A DNA stretch of 64,000 nt from Marisa cornuarietis (lineage: Eukaryota; Mollusca; Gastropoda; Architaenioglossa; Ampullariidae), in NCBI GenBank assembly GCA_004794655.1, contig SMMW01000001.1:4833001-4897000 (forward strand), read 5' to 3'. A model generated the notes under the pieces. That model was not told the DNA's origin, made no database searches, and saw only the letters and a list, made by a program, of their open reading frames with translations. The translations under genes were made by a program, and so were the position numbers. Positions 34,316 through 46,199 of this stretch are shown here, piece after piece. Each line of letters begins with the position of its first letter. Position 1 is the first letter of the stretch.

Positions 34316-34800
34316 GTCTCTAGTGTCTACAAAGCTCAGCTTGCAAGTCTTTCTTCTTTATTTTTAAATTATTTTCAAGTGTCATGTTCAAATCTCTCTA
34401 CTTTTCACGAACTTAGAACAAAATTCACAGCAAGGCTAAGTCGTTAAGTCGCTGGCCTAGTCCTAGCGAATTATAGAAGGAGAGTTACTGTTAAGCGATG
34501 ACCATTTTATACTTGCTCATTCTAAAAATATAAATACTTAGCTTAAAAGAATACGCCAGATTCTGGATGGGGTGTAAAACGGAAAAAATTCGCAACTTGG
34601 CCTCGGCGTGGTAATAAATTAATGTCTTTTAGGGTACTACTTTTTTGATGATCTGATTTCTGTTTCAAATTATAATTAGGACTACAAATTTCTTATACAA
34701 CTGTAGAAAGGATAACTTTATTTTTCTAGCCTCCTATCGTGCTGACATTAGAGACCTCTGTATCTGTACATATATATATATATATAGCAGACTCAACCCG

Positions 34801-34830
34801 TATCGAGCTGTTAATTAAAGAAAATGTCGT
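34801..34830 (+). promoter_or_regulatory. Shared upstream block of receptor copy 3
   Basis: TATCGAGCTGTTAATTA at 34801-34817, identical over this core to copy 4 and to the orphan copy, followed by AAGAAAATGTCG. It lies 401 nt upstream of the TATA box. The sequence before it, including a TA repeat, is less conserved. Confidence 0.65.
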
Positions 34831-35039
34831 TCTGCGGGGGCTGTGCAGGTAGACAGATATTCGACCATTTTTGTACTAATATGTTTTAAGGGGACACCTA
34901 AAAAAACGTTACAGAACAAAAATATTTTTACTAATTTAATGAAGTATGTCGGTGGGGAACACCGACAAAAGTCGACATTTTCGCAATTGGCCACACTTAT
35001 CACCTCCACACATATGCGTGTATTTCTTCTTGCCACAAA

Positions 35040-35120
35040 TACCTACCTACACGCACACGCACGAAAACACACACACACACACAGCACTAATAGTTTCTCT
35101 GTGTACTTTTGTCAAAATAA
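35040..35120 (+). promoter_or_regulatory. CA tract and TTTTGTC motif upstream of receptor copy 3
   Basis: ATACCTACCTACACGCACAC and an (AC)n run (35050-35083) are followed by ACTTTTGTCAAAATAA (35105-35120). This is the same order and similar distance to the TATA box as in the other copies. Confidence 0.5.
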
Positions 35121-35197
35121 TTGCTGCTATATTTTAACCTTAAATTGTTTTTCTTTTCCGCTGCGCATGGGGACTTTGCTACATTATTATCCCGCTT

Positions 35198-35257
35198 AAT
35201 CTATAAAAGGAGTAATTTAATGTGTTTTTTTTCTTTTCTGAATCCAGCACGAGAGTG
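35198..35257 (+). promoter_or_regulatory. Core promoter of receptor copy 3
   Basis: TATAAAAG at 35202-35209. Downstream is GAATCCAGCACGAGAGTG (35240-35257), which aligns base for base with GGATCCGGTGCGAGACTG of copy 4. The spacing is 48 nt here because of a T-rich insertion. The start codon is about 230 nt downstream of the TATA box. Confidence 0.65.
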
Positions 35258-35438
35258 TATAGTTTATATCCTATATGTAATTAGTATCAGAAAATAATTA
35301 AAGATGTAAGTAAACGCTCCATTAAGAAAAAACATTTCACGCTGCGGCCAGAACTTATTGTGACCTGCTACTTAGCGGGACCTTACACGAAAACGGAATA
35401 TAGAAATCGTCAGATGTGTCCCAGTCCATGTGTCGATT

Positions 35439-36515
35439 ATGGCTAATGTCACAGAGTTTGTCCTCAACAGAACTGTCAGTGACCTCGCAGTAGATGACAA
35501 AACAGGTTCTTCCGAAGAGTATGACAATTTCGAATGGTTTCTTCTCTCTGATCCGCATATCCCGATGTGGAATTTTGTCCCGCCTGTCATCATCTTGCTC
35601 GGCACCTTCGGCAACGTGATGACCATCGTGATCATGAGGGGAATGAGCGAGGGTCAGTCGTCAAACACTATGTCCTTGTACTTCACAGCGCTGGCCGTTT
35701 CCGACCTGGTACTTTTGTATTCAGGGCTGCTTAGAAAATGGGTGTATTACAGTTTTGATATCAGTGTCGAATTACTCCATACTTCACTTTGCAAACTGCT
35801 TCCCGTTCTTGTGTATTCTAGTGGCACGATCTCAGCCTGGCTTATCGTTTCCATGACAATGCAGAGAGTTATGTCCATTGCGTGGCCCCATTTCAAAGGT
35901 TTATCGTGCACAAAGAGAAAGGTTGGACTGGTAATAGCTACTATTGTAATCGTACCAGTGGCACTGAACTCATATAAATTATTTTCTCGTGAATTGGTGA
36001 CCGAACCTTCAACCGGTGGGGATCTGTGTTATAGTACGAACAAACTTCTGAAACATTTTAACTATTTTATATATCCGTGGCTTGATCTTGCACTTTCCTC
36101 AATTATTCCATTTATTATTCTAATCATTGGCAACAGTGTGTTGGTGTGGAAGGTGATTCAGTCTGTACAGGTGGCCCGTGTGATGACCGCTGGTGGTTGT
36201 CATCAGGTCAACAGTCGCCAGAAAAAGGCCTCGTCACTCACCGTCACTCTCATCACAGTGTCGCTGGTGTTCCTTCTTCTCTCCATGCCCGTGAGCATTT
36301 ATTTTATCGTTGTTGCTTACATGGACCAAACGAGAATCTCGTTGGCAAAAATAAATTTTATAGATGCCCTTTGCAACTTGGCGTGGTACACCAACAGCGC
36401 AATCAATTTTTACCTGTACTGTCTGACCGGCTTCAGATTCAGAAACGAACTAAAATCTAAATTTTGCGGCCGACGACTAGCACTGACAGTGCCAAAGGTC
36501 CATGTCGGTAACTAG
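35439..36515 (+). CDS. Class A GPCR, cluster copy 3
   Basis: Intronless receptor of 358 residues. The frame extends back to a GTG at 35430, but the first ATG is at 35439 and gives MANVTEF, matching MAKGVTD and MMASGVTE of the paralogues. N-glycosylation sites NVT and NRT are near the N-terminus. Landmarks are GTFGN, LAVSD, the cysteine of SLCKL, MTMQRVMSIAWPHF (QRV for DRY), LSMP in TM6 and NFYLY in TM7. Loop 3 carries CHQVNSRQ where the others have CDQVNSRQ. The C-tail is the shortest of the cluster and ends HVGN, without the SDF terminus of copies 1 and 2. A possible AATAAA polyadenylation signal is at 36663-36668. This is the first plus-strand copy, facing away from the minus-strand pseudogene. 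Confidence 0.92.
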   Translation: MANVTEFVLNRTVSDLAVDDKTGSSEEYDNFEWFLLSDPHIPMWNFVPPVIILLGTFGNVMTIVIMRGMSEGQSSNTMSLYFTALAVSDLVLLYSGLLRKWVYYSFDISVELLHTSLCKLLPVLVYSSGTISAWLIVSMTMQRVMSIAWPHFKGLSCTKRKVGLVIATIVIVPVALNSYKLFSRELVTEPSTGGDLCYSTNKLLKHFNYFIYPWLDLALSSIIPFIILIIGNSVLVWKVIQSVQVARVMTAGGCHQVNSRQKKASSLTVTLITVSLVFLLLSMPVSIYFIVVAYMDQTRISLAKINFIDALCNLAWYTNSAINFYLYCLTGFRFRNELKSKFCGRRLALTVPKVHVGN

Positions 36516-36737
36516 TGAAATAACTTGCTTCAATAACGTCCATGGCGAAAATAATTTTGCCATCACGATTTCTAAAGATGTGTTTAGGTCTTTTCAGGTT
36601 TAGCCATCGGTTGTTTAGCGCAGCTATTACTGTATTTGTCGTCCGGATATATAAATAAGTGAAATAAAACAATGTACAGATAAATATTTATATAAAAACA
36701 AGATATATATATATATATACTTCAATGAAATGACAGA

Positions 36738-38468
36738 TTACGTAAACTTCGGTTTATAAGCGCCACTTTTTTGCCCAGCGTCTTAAACAGCAATGTGGAT
36801 TGTTGCGGATTTTTTCGATTCCAGGAGGATCACACCCTTGTCTGTTCTTCGCTTTTCTGCAACTCAAAATATTGTATTTACTGTTTATTAATTTTTCGAT
36901 GAGATCCATGTTAAAGTGCTAACTGTTCACTTATTAGTGTTAAACGTTCACAGTTTTAAATCAAAGCTATTGAAGTATTGAGATCATTTGCTCAAGCACA
37001 CGCCCTCATCGTGCCGAAAACAAGACGAAATGCCTACTATACAGCTTTCAAGTTTTCAAGGCGATCGACCTGGCCATTGAAAAAGGCAAGAGCGCCGCTG
37101 CACAGGAGCTTGGAGTAAATGAGTCGATGATAAAACGTTGGAGGAAGCAGCGCGGAAAACTGTCTTGTTGCAAGAAGACGACAAAGGCCTTTAGAGGGAA
37201 GAAGTGCAGAATTAGAAAATAACCTCGAAGACTCAGTCAACTCACAGAGAGCAAATGGTCGAGGCATTTCCACAGGTCAGATCAGATTGAGAGCGAAAAC
37301 AATTTCAACAGAAAAAGATATCGAGGATTTTAAAGGTGGGTCATCGTGGTGCCTTAGATTTATGAGGCGAAGAGGCCTATCCATCAGGGCAAGAACAACT
37401 TTTAGTCAACAACTTTCCACTGACTTGGAAAAAAACACACAAATTTTCAAAATGTCACACAGGAAATAATACCCGCGAATTCCATTATTCCGCAAGACAT
37501 CATAAATATGGATGAAGGCCTTTTGACTTTTGACCTGCCTCTCAGTCGGACTGTCAACAAAAAAGGTGAGTCGTCTGTCACCCTTAAACAACTGGTTGTG
37601 AAAAAACCCACTTTACTTGTGTCCTGAGCTGCACAGCATCGGGAGAAAAGCTTCAATTGTGATTTTTAAACGGATTACGATGTCAAAGAAAATTTACCCA
37701 AAAGAAATCGTCGTAAAAGTCAATAAGAAAGTGTGGATGCAGGAAACCCTATTGAAGGAAAGGCTGACAGAGTGCTATGGCAAGCAAACACGGGGTTTCT
37801 TTCATCGGAACAAAGCCATGCTGGTTTTGGATAGCATGATGGCACACACAACGGACTCTGTGAAAGAAGCTATCAGAAAGACCAACTCAGTTCCATCAGT
37901 GATCACAGGAGGCACAACGAAATACTTGCAACCACTCGACATCGGTGTCAATCGTGCGTTCAAAGTGTCCCTGTGTGTTGAGTGGGAAAACTGTATCACA
38001 ACCGAGGAAAATCATTCACCAAAACTGGCCGCTTACGAGTCTGCTAGTGGATCCTGTTTGAATGGGGTAAAGTCAAGCAGTCCACCAGTTTACATGGTTT
38101 TCGCAAGCCTGGACTGTGTGTTGTAGCAGACGACAGTGTAAGTGACGGAGCAGCAGCGACCTTTACCTTGTCTCAAGAAGCACGTGACAGTCAGTAAAAA
38201 CGAGGCGGAAGTCAGTGACAAGATGGCGGAGAAAACGCTACTAATTCTGTTTAACTCCGACAGCGAAGAAGACCTCAGGGGACTCAGCGAGCAGGACGAT
38301 GACAACGTTAAATGTGATTATCCTAAGATTATAAACTTTTTTTTGTTGTATATATTTTCAGCTTATAAACCAGTGCGGCCTATATGTGAATAAAGCAGAA
38401 ATTATTTTAAAAATTTAGTGAGTGGGGCTTATACACAGGTGCGCTCGTTAGACCGAAATTTCCGGTAC
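36738..38468 (+). mobile_element. Decayed Tigger/pogo-like DNA transposon
   Basis: Element of about 1.7 kb. The left end has GTAAACTTCGGTTTATAAGC (from 36741). The right end, read in reverse, has TACCGGAAATTTCGGTCTAA and then GAGCGCACCTGTG (38464 downward). These are partially matching inverted termini of the kind seen in Tigger/pogo-like elements. The interior encodes a broken DDE transposase. The outermost bases and the TA target duplication are not certain. Confidence 0.65.
37050..38290 (+). pseudogene. Broken DDE (pogo/Tigger-type) transposase
   Basis: Translated pieces in order are an N-terminal helix-turn-helix (EKGKSAAAQELGVNESMIKR, about 37078-37137) and a central DDE-domain segment with NMDEGLLTFDLP (first catalytic D near 37510). 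Next come LVLDSMMAHTTDSVKEAIRK (second D near 37830) and GGTTKYLQPLDIGVNRAFKV (37912-37971), the hallmark of this superfamily. A C-terminal acidic tail lies near 38245-38300. Several stops and frameshifts separate the pieces. The superfamily call is firm and the exact family is less so. Confidence 0.75.
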
Positions 38469-39370
38469 ATAGAATGAACTAAAAATATACTGGTATTCAC
38501 TAAAGGCTCTACAGCCATATACAGCTAGATCAAAAATCCAACAAACAATCTGAAATTAAGAAATAATTATAGATGAAAAATAAATCATTAACAAAATGCT
38601 GAATTATGGATGAAAACCTGTTAATAGCAAAGTCGCCCGACCCCCTTCGCGGTAGAAGTCACTTATAACACGTCTGCTTTTCAATCTTCCGCAGCAGATC
38701 CCGAGCTTTACCAAAGAACCACAATACACAGTCTTTTCAAAGTTGCCGCCTACCTTGAAATTCGGTTTGATCCAAAATACCAGCCAACGACGAATACAGG
38801 AAGATAACAGAATGAAAGAAAAACCTGGACAGAAAAGTACACTCCTTAGAAATCTAATAATCATTTCAATACACTTTATTACTATTCTTTCATCCCCATA
38901 ACTTACTTTTAAAGATTCAAATAAAAAACCGAGGCAGACTCACCTCAATAGGTTTCACATTAATAATGTACACTAGTTATCAGTCTGGTCAGGACATAAA
39001 ACAAAGCACTGTAGAAAACGGTCAAGAGTCCGCCCAACCTCGTCTCAGTCAAGGACACGCAGCAGGCAACAAAATTCACTTAAATTTTATTCTCCAACAT
39101 TTATACGAGTGAAGCGGCCGCCACACGCTCACACCCACACATACACCCACGAACTTCTACACAAAACACTTGTCATCCACCAACAGTTTCTGTTCTCATT
39201 CAAGCAGCACAAAAAATTAATAGGTTTGTGACACTAGTCATGAGTTAGAGAGACAAACAATATTTTTTGCCTTCACCCTAAGTGCGATCTGCTACTCGTA
39301 CTGAATGATAATGATTGTTTGTCCAGCTCCGGACGCCGGTCCGCTTACTGCTCAGGTATTTGCTTCCCTA
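38469..39370. other. Non-coding stretch
   Basis: No gene recognised between the DNA transposon and the repeat that precedes the Jockey-like LINE. Confidence 0.4.
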
Positions 39371-39373
39371 GTT

Positions 39374-39467
39374 TGTGCACTGCCCAAGTGTTTGCATGCA
39401 GAGGTTTGTCTTTAAAAAAAATTTAGTTTTTTTTAATTAATTGACATGAATTTCGTACTGGTCATTT
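39374..39467. repeat. Repeat Y, copy A
   Basis: GTTTGTGCACTGCCCAAGTG through TTAATTAATTGACATGAATTTCGTACTGGTCATTT (split here as two overlapping stretches of text). It aligns with 44679-44766. Confidence 0.6.
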
Positions 39468-39522
39468 ATTAAATCTAACCCCTTTCTTTTTACACAAAAT
39501 AAGTTTTCATGTCATTAAATCT

Positions 39523-39618
39523 GTTGATACTTTAGCCTGAATTATTATGTTGGTTAACTAGATGTCTGTGTTAATTTGTATTTGTTGTTTTGCCTTCGAT
39601 CTTCCATTATGTTATTAA
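39523..39618. repeat. Repeat X, copy A
   Basis: 96 bp starting TTGATACTTTAGCCTGAATT and ending CTTCCATTATGTTATTAA. It matches copy B at 44395-44490 with only about four mismatches, in the same orientation. Confidence 0.85.
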
Positions 39619-39712
39619 CAAGCGATAATTAGGACCTGTTGCAATGAGAATTCAGTTGAGTCTAGATTACATTAACCTCTTATCATTCAACAGCGTTTTC
39701 ATCTGCCAACAG

Positions 39713-42700
39713 TCTTTTTTTGTCGTTCGCCTGGTTACACCTGGAGGCCAGCTCTTGAGATGAAACTGGTGGTTTTTCGTAGAGTCTCCGCTGGCCCGTA
39801 CAGTTTGTTAAGCAGAGTCTCCGGCTGTGGCCAAATCTCTTCCCTTAGGGGACGGAGGTTCCCACAGTCCTGTAGGATATGTTCTGCAGTCTGGTCTGCT
39901 TCTCCACATGGGCATCTCGGGGACGGTACGAGGTGTAGCTTCTTGTGTAGATGTTGAAGCAGTCTGTTGTGCCCGGTCCTGAGGCGGAAAATAACGACCT
40001 GGTCCGGTCTGGACAGCTGATGGTAACTGTCTCGTGGTTGCTGTGGCCTGTACATGGATTTGATGATGGTTTTCATCTCTGACATGTTGACTGCATTGTC
40101 TTCTTGCTCGTCCTCTGCACCCAACTTAGCCATCCTGTCAGCCTCCTCATTCCCATCTATTCCGCAGTGGGATCCATTGTAGGGCTGTTCTGAGGCACTT
40201 GGTGTTTAGCAGTGCATCCTCCAGGTCTGGCAGTTTGTTGTTGTTGATTGCCTGCAGCACAGACAGAGCATCGGTCAGGAAGACAACCTGGCTGTCGTGG
40301 TCTGCTTTGCTGCTGATGGTATTTGCTGCATGGACCAGGGCTTCTATTTCTGCTCTATAGTTTGTACAGTGGAGGCCAGTTGGTATTGCTGCTGCCTGCC
40401 GCTGTCCATTTGGGAACTGGATGTAGACACCAGCCCCTCCTCTTTGGGTAGCATCTGTGGCTGACCCATCTGTGTAGGCCCTTATCCATGATTCCTGGGG
40501 GGTACCTTTCTTCTAGCATGGCTAGTGTCAGGGCTCTCTTGCTCACGTTGTTATGCTCATCCTTTGTTGCGAGGTGAGGAACTGTGGTGCAGATGGTGAT
40601 GTTCCCTGTTCTGTCTTTCCAGAACGGAGGATCGAGGGAGGGAGTCGGTACCAGGACCTGCGCGGGAAGCTTTGTTTGGTGTTTTCTGTGTAATGCCTGT
40701 GTCACTCGTACAAAATTAGATCTTTTCAGTCTTCCGAGGACAGTAGTTTCTGTCTGGCACTCATCAGGTGGTCTTCACTGTGCCTGTACTTGGTGGCCTG
40801 CACGAGTGCTTTGCATTCTCTTCTCTTGTTTAGTGGGGAAATGCCTGTTATCTGCTCCATCATATCTATTGGTGTAGATCTCATGGCGCCTGTTATGATT
40901 CTCAGTGCTTGGTTCTGTACCTTGTCCAAAGTCTGATGGTGTGACTTGGCTGCTGTCATCCACGTGCTTGATCCGTATTCTAGATGTGGTCTTACAGTAC
41001 CTTGGTACACGGTCTTCAGGATCTGTTCGTTAGCGCCCCAGTGTGTTCCTGCCAGCTTTCTCATGATGTTCAGCTTTCTTCTAGCTTTTGTTTCTGCGTC
41101 CAGGATGTGTTGCTTCCATGTCAATCTTTTGTCAAAAGTGACTCCCAGGTACGTCTGCTGGTCTTCAAGTGTCAGCGTAGCGTCTCCCAACTTTAGTCTG
41201 CCAGCTTGTGCTTTGGTGGAGAGAGAGAAAGTGTGGCTGTTGTCTTGTCTCGGTTGATGGTGACACACCAGTTGTCTGCCCAGGCTGCCACTTTGTCTAG
41301 TGCAAGCTGCATCCTGTGGGTTGCTGTTGTTGCATACTCTTCTGAGCACCATATGACCAGGTCGTCTGCATACAGTGCTGCCTGGACTCCCTTTGGGAGC
41401 TCTGGTACCAGGTCGTTGATGAAGAGTATAAACAAGGTCGGCGAGAGTACTCCCCCCTGTGGTACTCCATGCCGTAGCAGCACCTTACGGCCACAGTGTC
41501 CATCTACAATCACCCTGGCTTTTCGGTTGTGTAGGTAGGACTTAATCCACCGGTACATGTTGCCGCTGATGCTGCTTCGCTGGAGCTTGACCAGGAGTCC
41601 ATCCTTCCATACCTTGTCGAAAGCCTTCTGCATATCAATAAAGACCGCTAGGGTGACCTTCTGGGCTTGGAAGGCATCTTCAATGGCCTGCGCTAGGTGC
41701 GTTGTTTGATCTTCTGTGCTTCTGTATCTTCTGAAGCCTGCTTGCTCTGGGATGATGATACTTTCAGATTCCAGGTACCACTGCAGGCGCTGATTGATGA
41801 TGCGCTCTATGGTCTTGCAGACGCAGCTTGTCAGGCTGATGGGGCGGTAGCTCAAGATTCGCGACTTGTTCTTCCCTTTTTTCAGAACAGGGATCATCCT
41901 GGCTTCCTTCCAGCATTGAGGTACCTGGCCTTCTCTCCAGCTAAGGTTGAAAATGTCCAGTAATTTGGTGAGGGCTGTGCTGCCAAGGTGTTGCAGCATC
42001 TCATTCGTTATGTTGTCTGGACCTGGAGATTTTTTCTTCTTCAACTGTTTGATGGCGTTCTTCAGTTCTTGAATGGTAATATCTTGCTGCATCGATTCAT
42101 GAACATCCCCTTTTGTTGTTCTTTCTTTCTCTTCTTTCCTGGCTTCTTTTTTCAGATGCAGTGGGATGGTGATGCTGCTCTCCTTTGCATATGCTTGCGC
42201 AAATATATTTGCTGCTGTCTTATCTGTCAATATCTGTCCATCTTCTTCAAGGGTGATCTTCTGTCCCTTGTTGCCCTCGTCATTTAGTGCCTTAGTCAGC
42301 CTCCACAGTTTGATGGTGTCTCTCTCCATATTCAGCCCTGCTGTCTTTTCTCTCCAGCTTCTTCTCTTGCACTCTATTTTTATTCTTAGCAGTTTGGCTT
42401 TTGTTTCTTGCAGCTTGATGTTATTTTCTTGACTGGGGTTGGTTTCTGCTTCTTCTCTGGCTTTTATCAGGTCGTCATGGGCTCTCTGTAGTTCTGCTGT
42501 CCAGTACGGAGTGTAGTCCTTTCGCACCCCTCTTGGGATAGTTTCTTTAGCTGCCTTGATGATACTGGCGTTGAAATCTTTGACGACCTTGTTGATGTTT
42601 GGTCCTTCCACCTTGATATCTTCTGTAAGCTCATTTGTTCGTATTCTGAACAGCCCCCACTGTGCCTTCTTATGATTCCATCTGGCATGCTGCGGGGGTT

Positions 42701-43785
42701 CAGGTGTCGTACTTCCTTTGATGGTGAGGAGTACTGGGCGATGGTCACTTCCTCCCAGCTGGTCTAAGACTTTTCTGCTCAAATTTTTGTGGATGTCGTC
42801 TGTGCAGAGCGCCAGGTCTGGTTTTGTTGTTGTATGCCAGCGGCGTGAAAAGAAGGTTGGTGGATCTGTGGGGTCGTTGACAAGGATTAGATGGTTCTCG
42901 TCTTGCCAAGCTTCAATATCTTCTCCTCGCTTATCAAGGGTGTTGTATCCCCAACTTTGGGACTGGCTGTTAAAGTCTCCAGCGATGAGGAAGCCGCTGT
43001 CTAGAACCTGGATAGTGTCAAGGGATAGCATCTTGTCACTGGGGCAGTAATAGTTGATAACATGGAGGACGTTGTTTGTGGTGGAGACCTTAACTTCTAT
43101 GTATTCTGCCTCATCCATGTATCTTTTGGTCTCGCTAGCATTCATGTTGTTTCTGACTAGGGTCAACACTCCACCTTTCTTTCTCCCCTGGCGATCACTC
43201 CTGAAGGTCTGGTATCCTCTGATCTTGAAGGGCTTTTCTTTTTGTAGGTGAGTTTCTTGTATACAGCAGATGTTAATGCTGTTCTGGTGCAAGAACTGTT
43301 CTAGTTCTGTCTTCTTATTGGTAACCCCTTCTGCATTCCAATGCATGATATTAATGTTGGGGTTGTCTTTGGCTTTGGTGGTACGCTGGCCAGTCGCTTT
43401 CCTTCCTCGTCCCCTGGCTTCACGAGACGGGTTGAAGGGACCTCCAGTAGCTGAGGGTGGGCTCCTTTGAGGCACGGAGCCCGGCACTGCACCTGCCTGG
43501 CGGGTCTTCACAGGGCGAGCACCATTTCTGTCAATTCTGTCTCCAAGTGTCATATAGGCAGTGTTGCGTGGTGGAGTGGTTGTTTCAGAGTGCGCCTTGT
43601 GGCCCACCACCTCCGACTTCAGCACTCATGGATCACTCTTTGTCTGGTCTCTACCCTTCGACCTGTCCGACATGGGTGACCCTGCTAGGAGCTGACGCTC
43701 CTGTCGGCATAGCTCTTAGGGTCATCGAGACACACAAGCCCCCCGACCGCGACAAGGTGGTGATCCATCGGGGGGGTCTTTTTAT
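39713..43785 (-). mobile_element. Near full-length Jockey/I-like non-LTR retrotransposon
   Basis: About 4.1 kb on the minus strand, from a G-rich 5' leader (43785 downward) through an endonuclease, reverse transcriptase, RNase H and C-terminal Cys region to a short A-run (39721-39713). It has RNase H, unlike many Jockey elements, so it may belong to an I-like group. No separate ORF1 was identified. It lies between the directly repeated 96-bp X copies, about 100 bp from one and 600 bp from the other. Confidence 0.85.
39735..43625 (-). pseudogene. ORF2-like polyprotein: AP endonuclease, reverse transcriptase, RNase H (frameshifted)
   Basis: The first 800 codons (43625-41193; the first in-frame ATG is at 43553) are open. 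The endonuclease has WNAEGVTNKK, CIQETHL, AGDFNSQSQSWG and the SDHRPVLL catalytic box. The reverse transcriptase has RPISLTS, FIDMQKAFDKVW, HGVPQGGVLSP and the active-site YADDLVIW. A frameshift near 41215 moves to the thumb region (YLGVTFDKRLTW, at about 41140). Another near 40735 and one near 40500 lead to RNase H pieces: AYTDGSA, YRAEIEAL and LTDALSVLQ supply D, E and D. After a further break, 40133-39735 has VIFRLRTGHN and CPCGEADQTAEHIL, the usual zinc-like C-terminus. At least three frameshifts make it inactive, though the copy is otherwise fairly well preserved. Confidence 0.85.
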
Positions 43786-44394
43786 CTACACGCGGTTTTT
43801 TACTTCAGAAATAGTCCTGTGTGCCTCGGTCGCACTCTTTCCATTCTGTTCGTGTCAGGTTTTCATCCTGCGCGTGCGGCGGTTAACTCGTATTCATTTC
43901 ACGCCAGCAGTGACCGCACGACAAAGCTCTTGGGAGGTCAGTATTCTGCTCAGTCGAGTAATAAAGTGGTGCAGCAGAGTAACCGTTAATCGAGAACAAA
44001 GCCTATTTTTAAAGAGAATTATTTTAAAATGTATTTGACGGTGTTGTCTTGTTATGTTTAGAGAGTTCTATGGGACGAGGACAAATTGTGACGACGTTGT
44101 TTATGTTCACGGAGAAGGCGAAGGGAGGAATGACCAAAGTCTTTTATCAACTGTCTTCTCAAGTCTACCGAGCGCTTCTGTGATAAGCTAACCCTGCGCA
44201 CAGTATCAGTAAAGGAAAAACACTGATATACTTTTGTTAGATGTACGACCGTTAGCATTATAATTTGTAAATGCGCCGTCTTTTCAGAAAGGTAAGGTCC
44301 CGATTATTCCATATACGTAATCAAATGATATGACGATTCGTAGTAAAATCATCAAACTAGATGTTAAGTAGTATTGTGTAATATCATTAAAACT
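43786..44394. other. Non-coding stretch
   Basis: Sequence between the LINE 5' end and repeat X copy B. No gene recognised. Confidence 0.4.
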
Positions 44395-44490
44395 TTTGAT
44401 ACTTTAGCCTGGATTATAATGTTGGTCGACTAGATGTCTGTGTTAATTTGTATTTGTTGTTTTGCCTTCGATCTTCCATTATGTTATTAA
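44395..44490. repeat. Repeat X, copy B
   Basis: Second copy of the 96-bp repeat, on the other side of the Jockey-like LINE from copy A and in the same orientation. Confidence 0.85.
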
Positions 44491-44678
44491 ATTGCCTGCC
44501 GTAAGAAAAAAATAAATGTCTCTTTTTTTTGATCGACTTATACACAAATGGGAGAGTTCTGTGGCTTGAAAACACACACGTACACATATACACGCAAAGG
44601 TGCGTTTCCTCCTCCACACACACATATTCATAAATTTTTGCGAACATATATTCACATCATACTCTTCAGCATGCCAGT

Positions 44679-44766
44679 CTGTGCACTGCCAAAGTGTTTA
44701 AATGCAAGAGTTTGTCCTGCAATTTTCTTATTAATTAATTGGAACAAATTTCGTACTTGACATTTT
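44679..44766. repeat. Repeat Y, copy B
   Basis: TCTGTGCACTGCCAAAGTGT onward, with TTAATTAATTGGAACAAATT and TCGTACTTGACATTT, aligns with repeat Y copy A. The order is X then Y here but Y then X at copy A. Confidence 0.6.
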
Positions 44767-46199
44767 TCGTGGTCCAGAGCCATTTTTTGTACAATAATAA
44801 ACATCTAGCTTTTGACTGTAGTCAGAAACTGCTTCGGAGAGAGTCCAGGCCCAATCTGTTAGTTCTCTGTAGTCTGAGCGGACTGAGAATGGCTCCACCT
44901 CCGATGAATGCACAAGACCATCACTAGGTTCCCTAGCCTGGTCGCAAAAAATGTGTAATAAAAGCAATCGAACTGTTTGACAATAGGTCCAATTTTTATA
45001 TGCTGTTTTAAAAAAAAAGGCAGCAAGAGTTATTTCAGAACCTTATCGTGGATTTTTGTAACAGATATAGTGTTGTAATTTCTGTACCTTGAAAATAAAT
45101 ATTTCTCATATCTCAGGAAGAATTATTGCTTAAGGTATCAAATATGGCGAACATTTTCAAGACTGAAAAAATCCTAATCTTCCAATTTTAAATTTTAGTC
45201 ATATGTTTTAGTTTAAGATGCGTCTTCAGAAGCCTCTTCTGAAAAAATTATAAATGCTTCAATAAAATCTTAAGTTCAGAAGTTAGAGTTTTATCATCTT
45301 CGTATGTTTCGGCACTTTGAACTGAGAGCGGCGTCACACAGTCACATGACTTTTCCTCGTTTGTTGCTTACGATCTAATCGCTAAAAATAGCACCAAACA
45401 CAATAACTTCACAGTATTATAAGTTTGAGTCACGAACGTTACAATTATACACATAATAATCTACTATATTATACTAGACAACATAAAGCTTTAGTTATTG
45501 TGAAAAGAATAGGATTCTCTCGCTAGTGAAAAATGTCTCCCCCAGGGGATTACAAATAAACTTTTAAATAGGCAATGTGAAGTCCGACCTGCCCTTAAAA
45601 TGAAATAGTTCTTACTGCATATAATATAACAACAAATTAAATCAATTCATGTGAAATTACCGCAGTTCTTACTAAATATAGTGCAAAGTACCAACATGAT
45701 TTTAAAATGTCATTAGTCATGGAAATCGTTAAGGGCAGTAACTCGTCAACTTTTGACTGGTGCAAGTGGATTACTGCTCTTTGGGAAGGTGCCACATGCT
45801 CGCTGCTAGGAAAGTGTAAAGAGGAAGACAGCGCTTATTGTAATGAGTTCAGTTCTTCGGTGTCTAATTTGTTGTCGTCAAAAAGATTTATTGGAAATTA
45901 TACGGTATCATTTTACTAGTACATAAAACAGGGATTTGAAGTTTTTAATCAGCTTTTTATATTAAAGACTTTAACAGTTAGTGATGCTAAATGAAGTATG
46001 TTCAACACTTCATTGAGACCTGCTGTTACATGATAAATGGATGCTTCGCTCCTGTTAGTGTTTTGTTACAGCTGACCTTCCTGCTGGGGTGTTCCCTTCG
46101 ATCAGAGACGGTTCACTCTTATCATTACTATTTGATTGCTTGGCTGTGGCAGCTTCATGCTCTCTGCATTACCCTTCTGCCAGCTGCAGTGTTCAATAG
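44767..46199. other. Non-coding stretch
   Basis: AT-rich, with short ORFs lacking any family feature. Confidence 0.4.

Noticed and set aside
39713..43800. Target-site duplication for the Jockey-like LINE
   Set aside because: GTCTTTTT occurs at both edges but overlaps the poly-T of the tail, so it may be chance.
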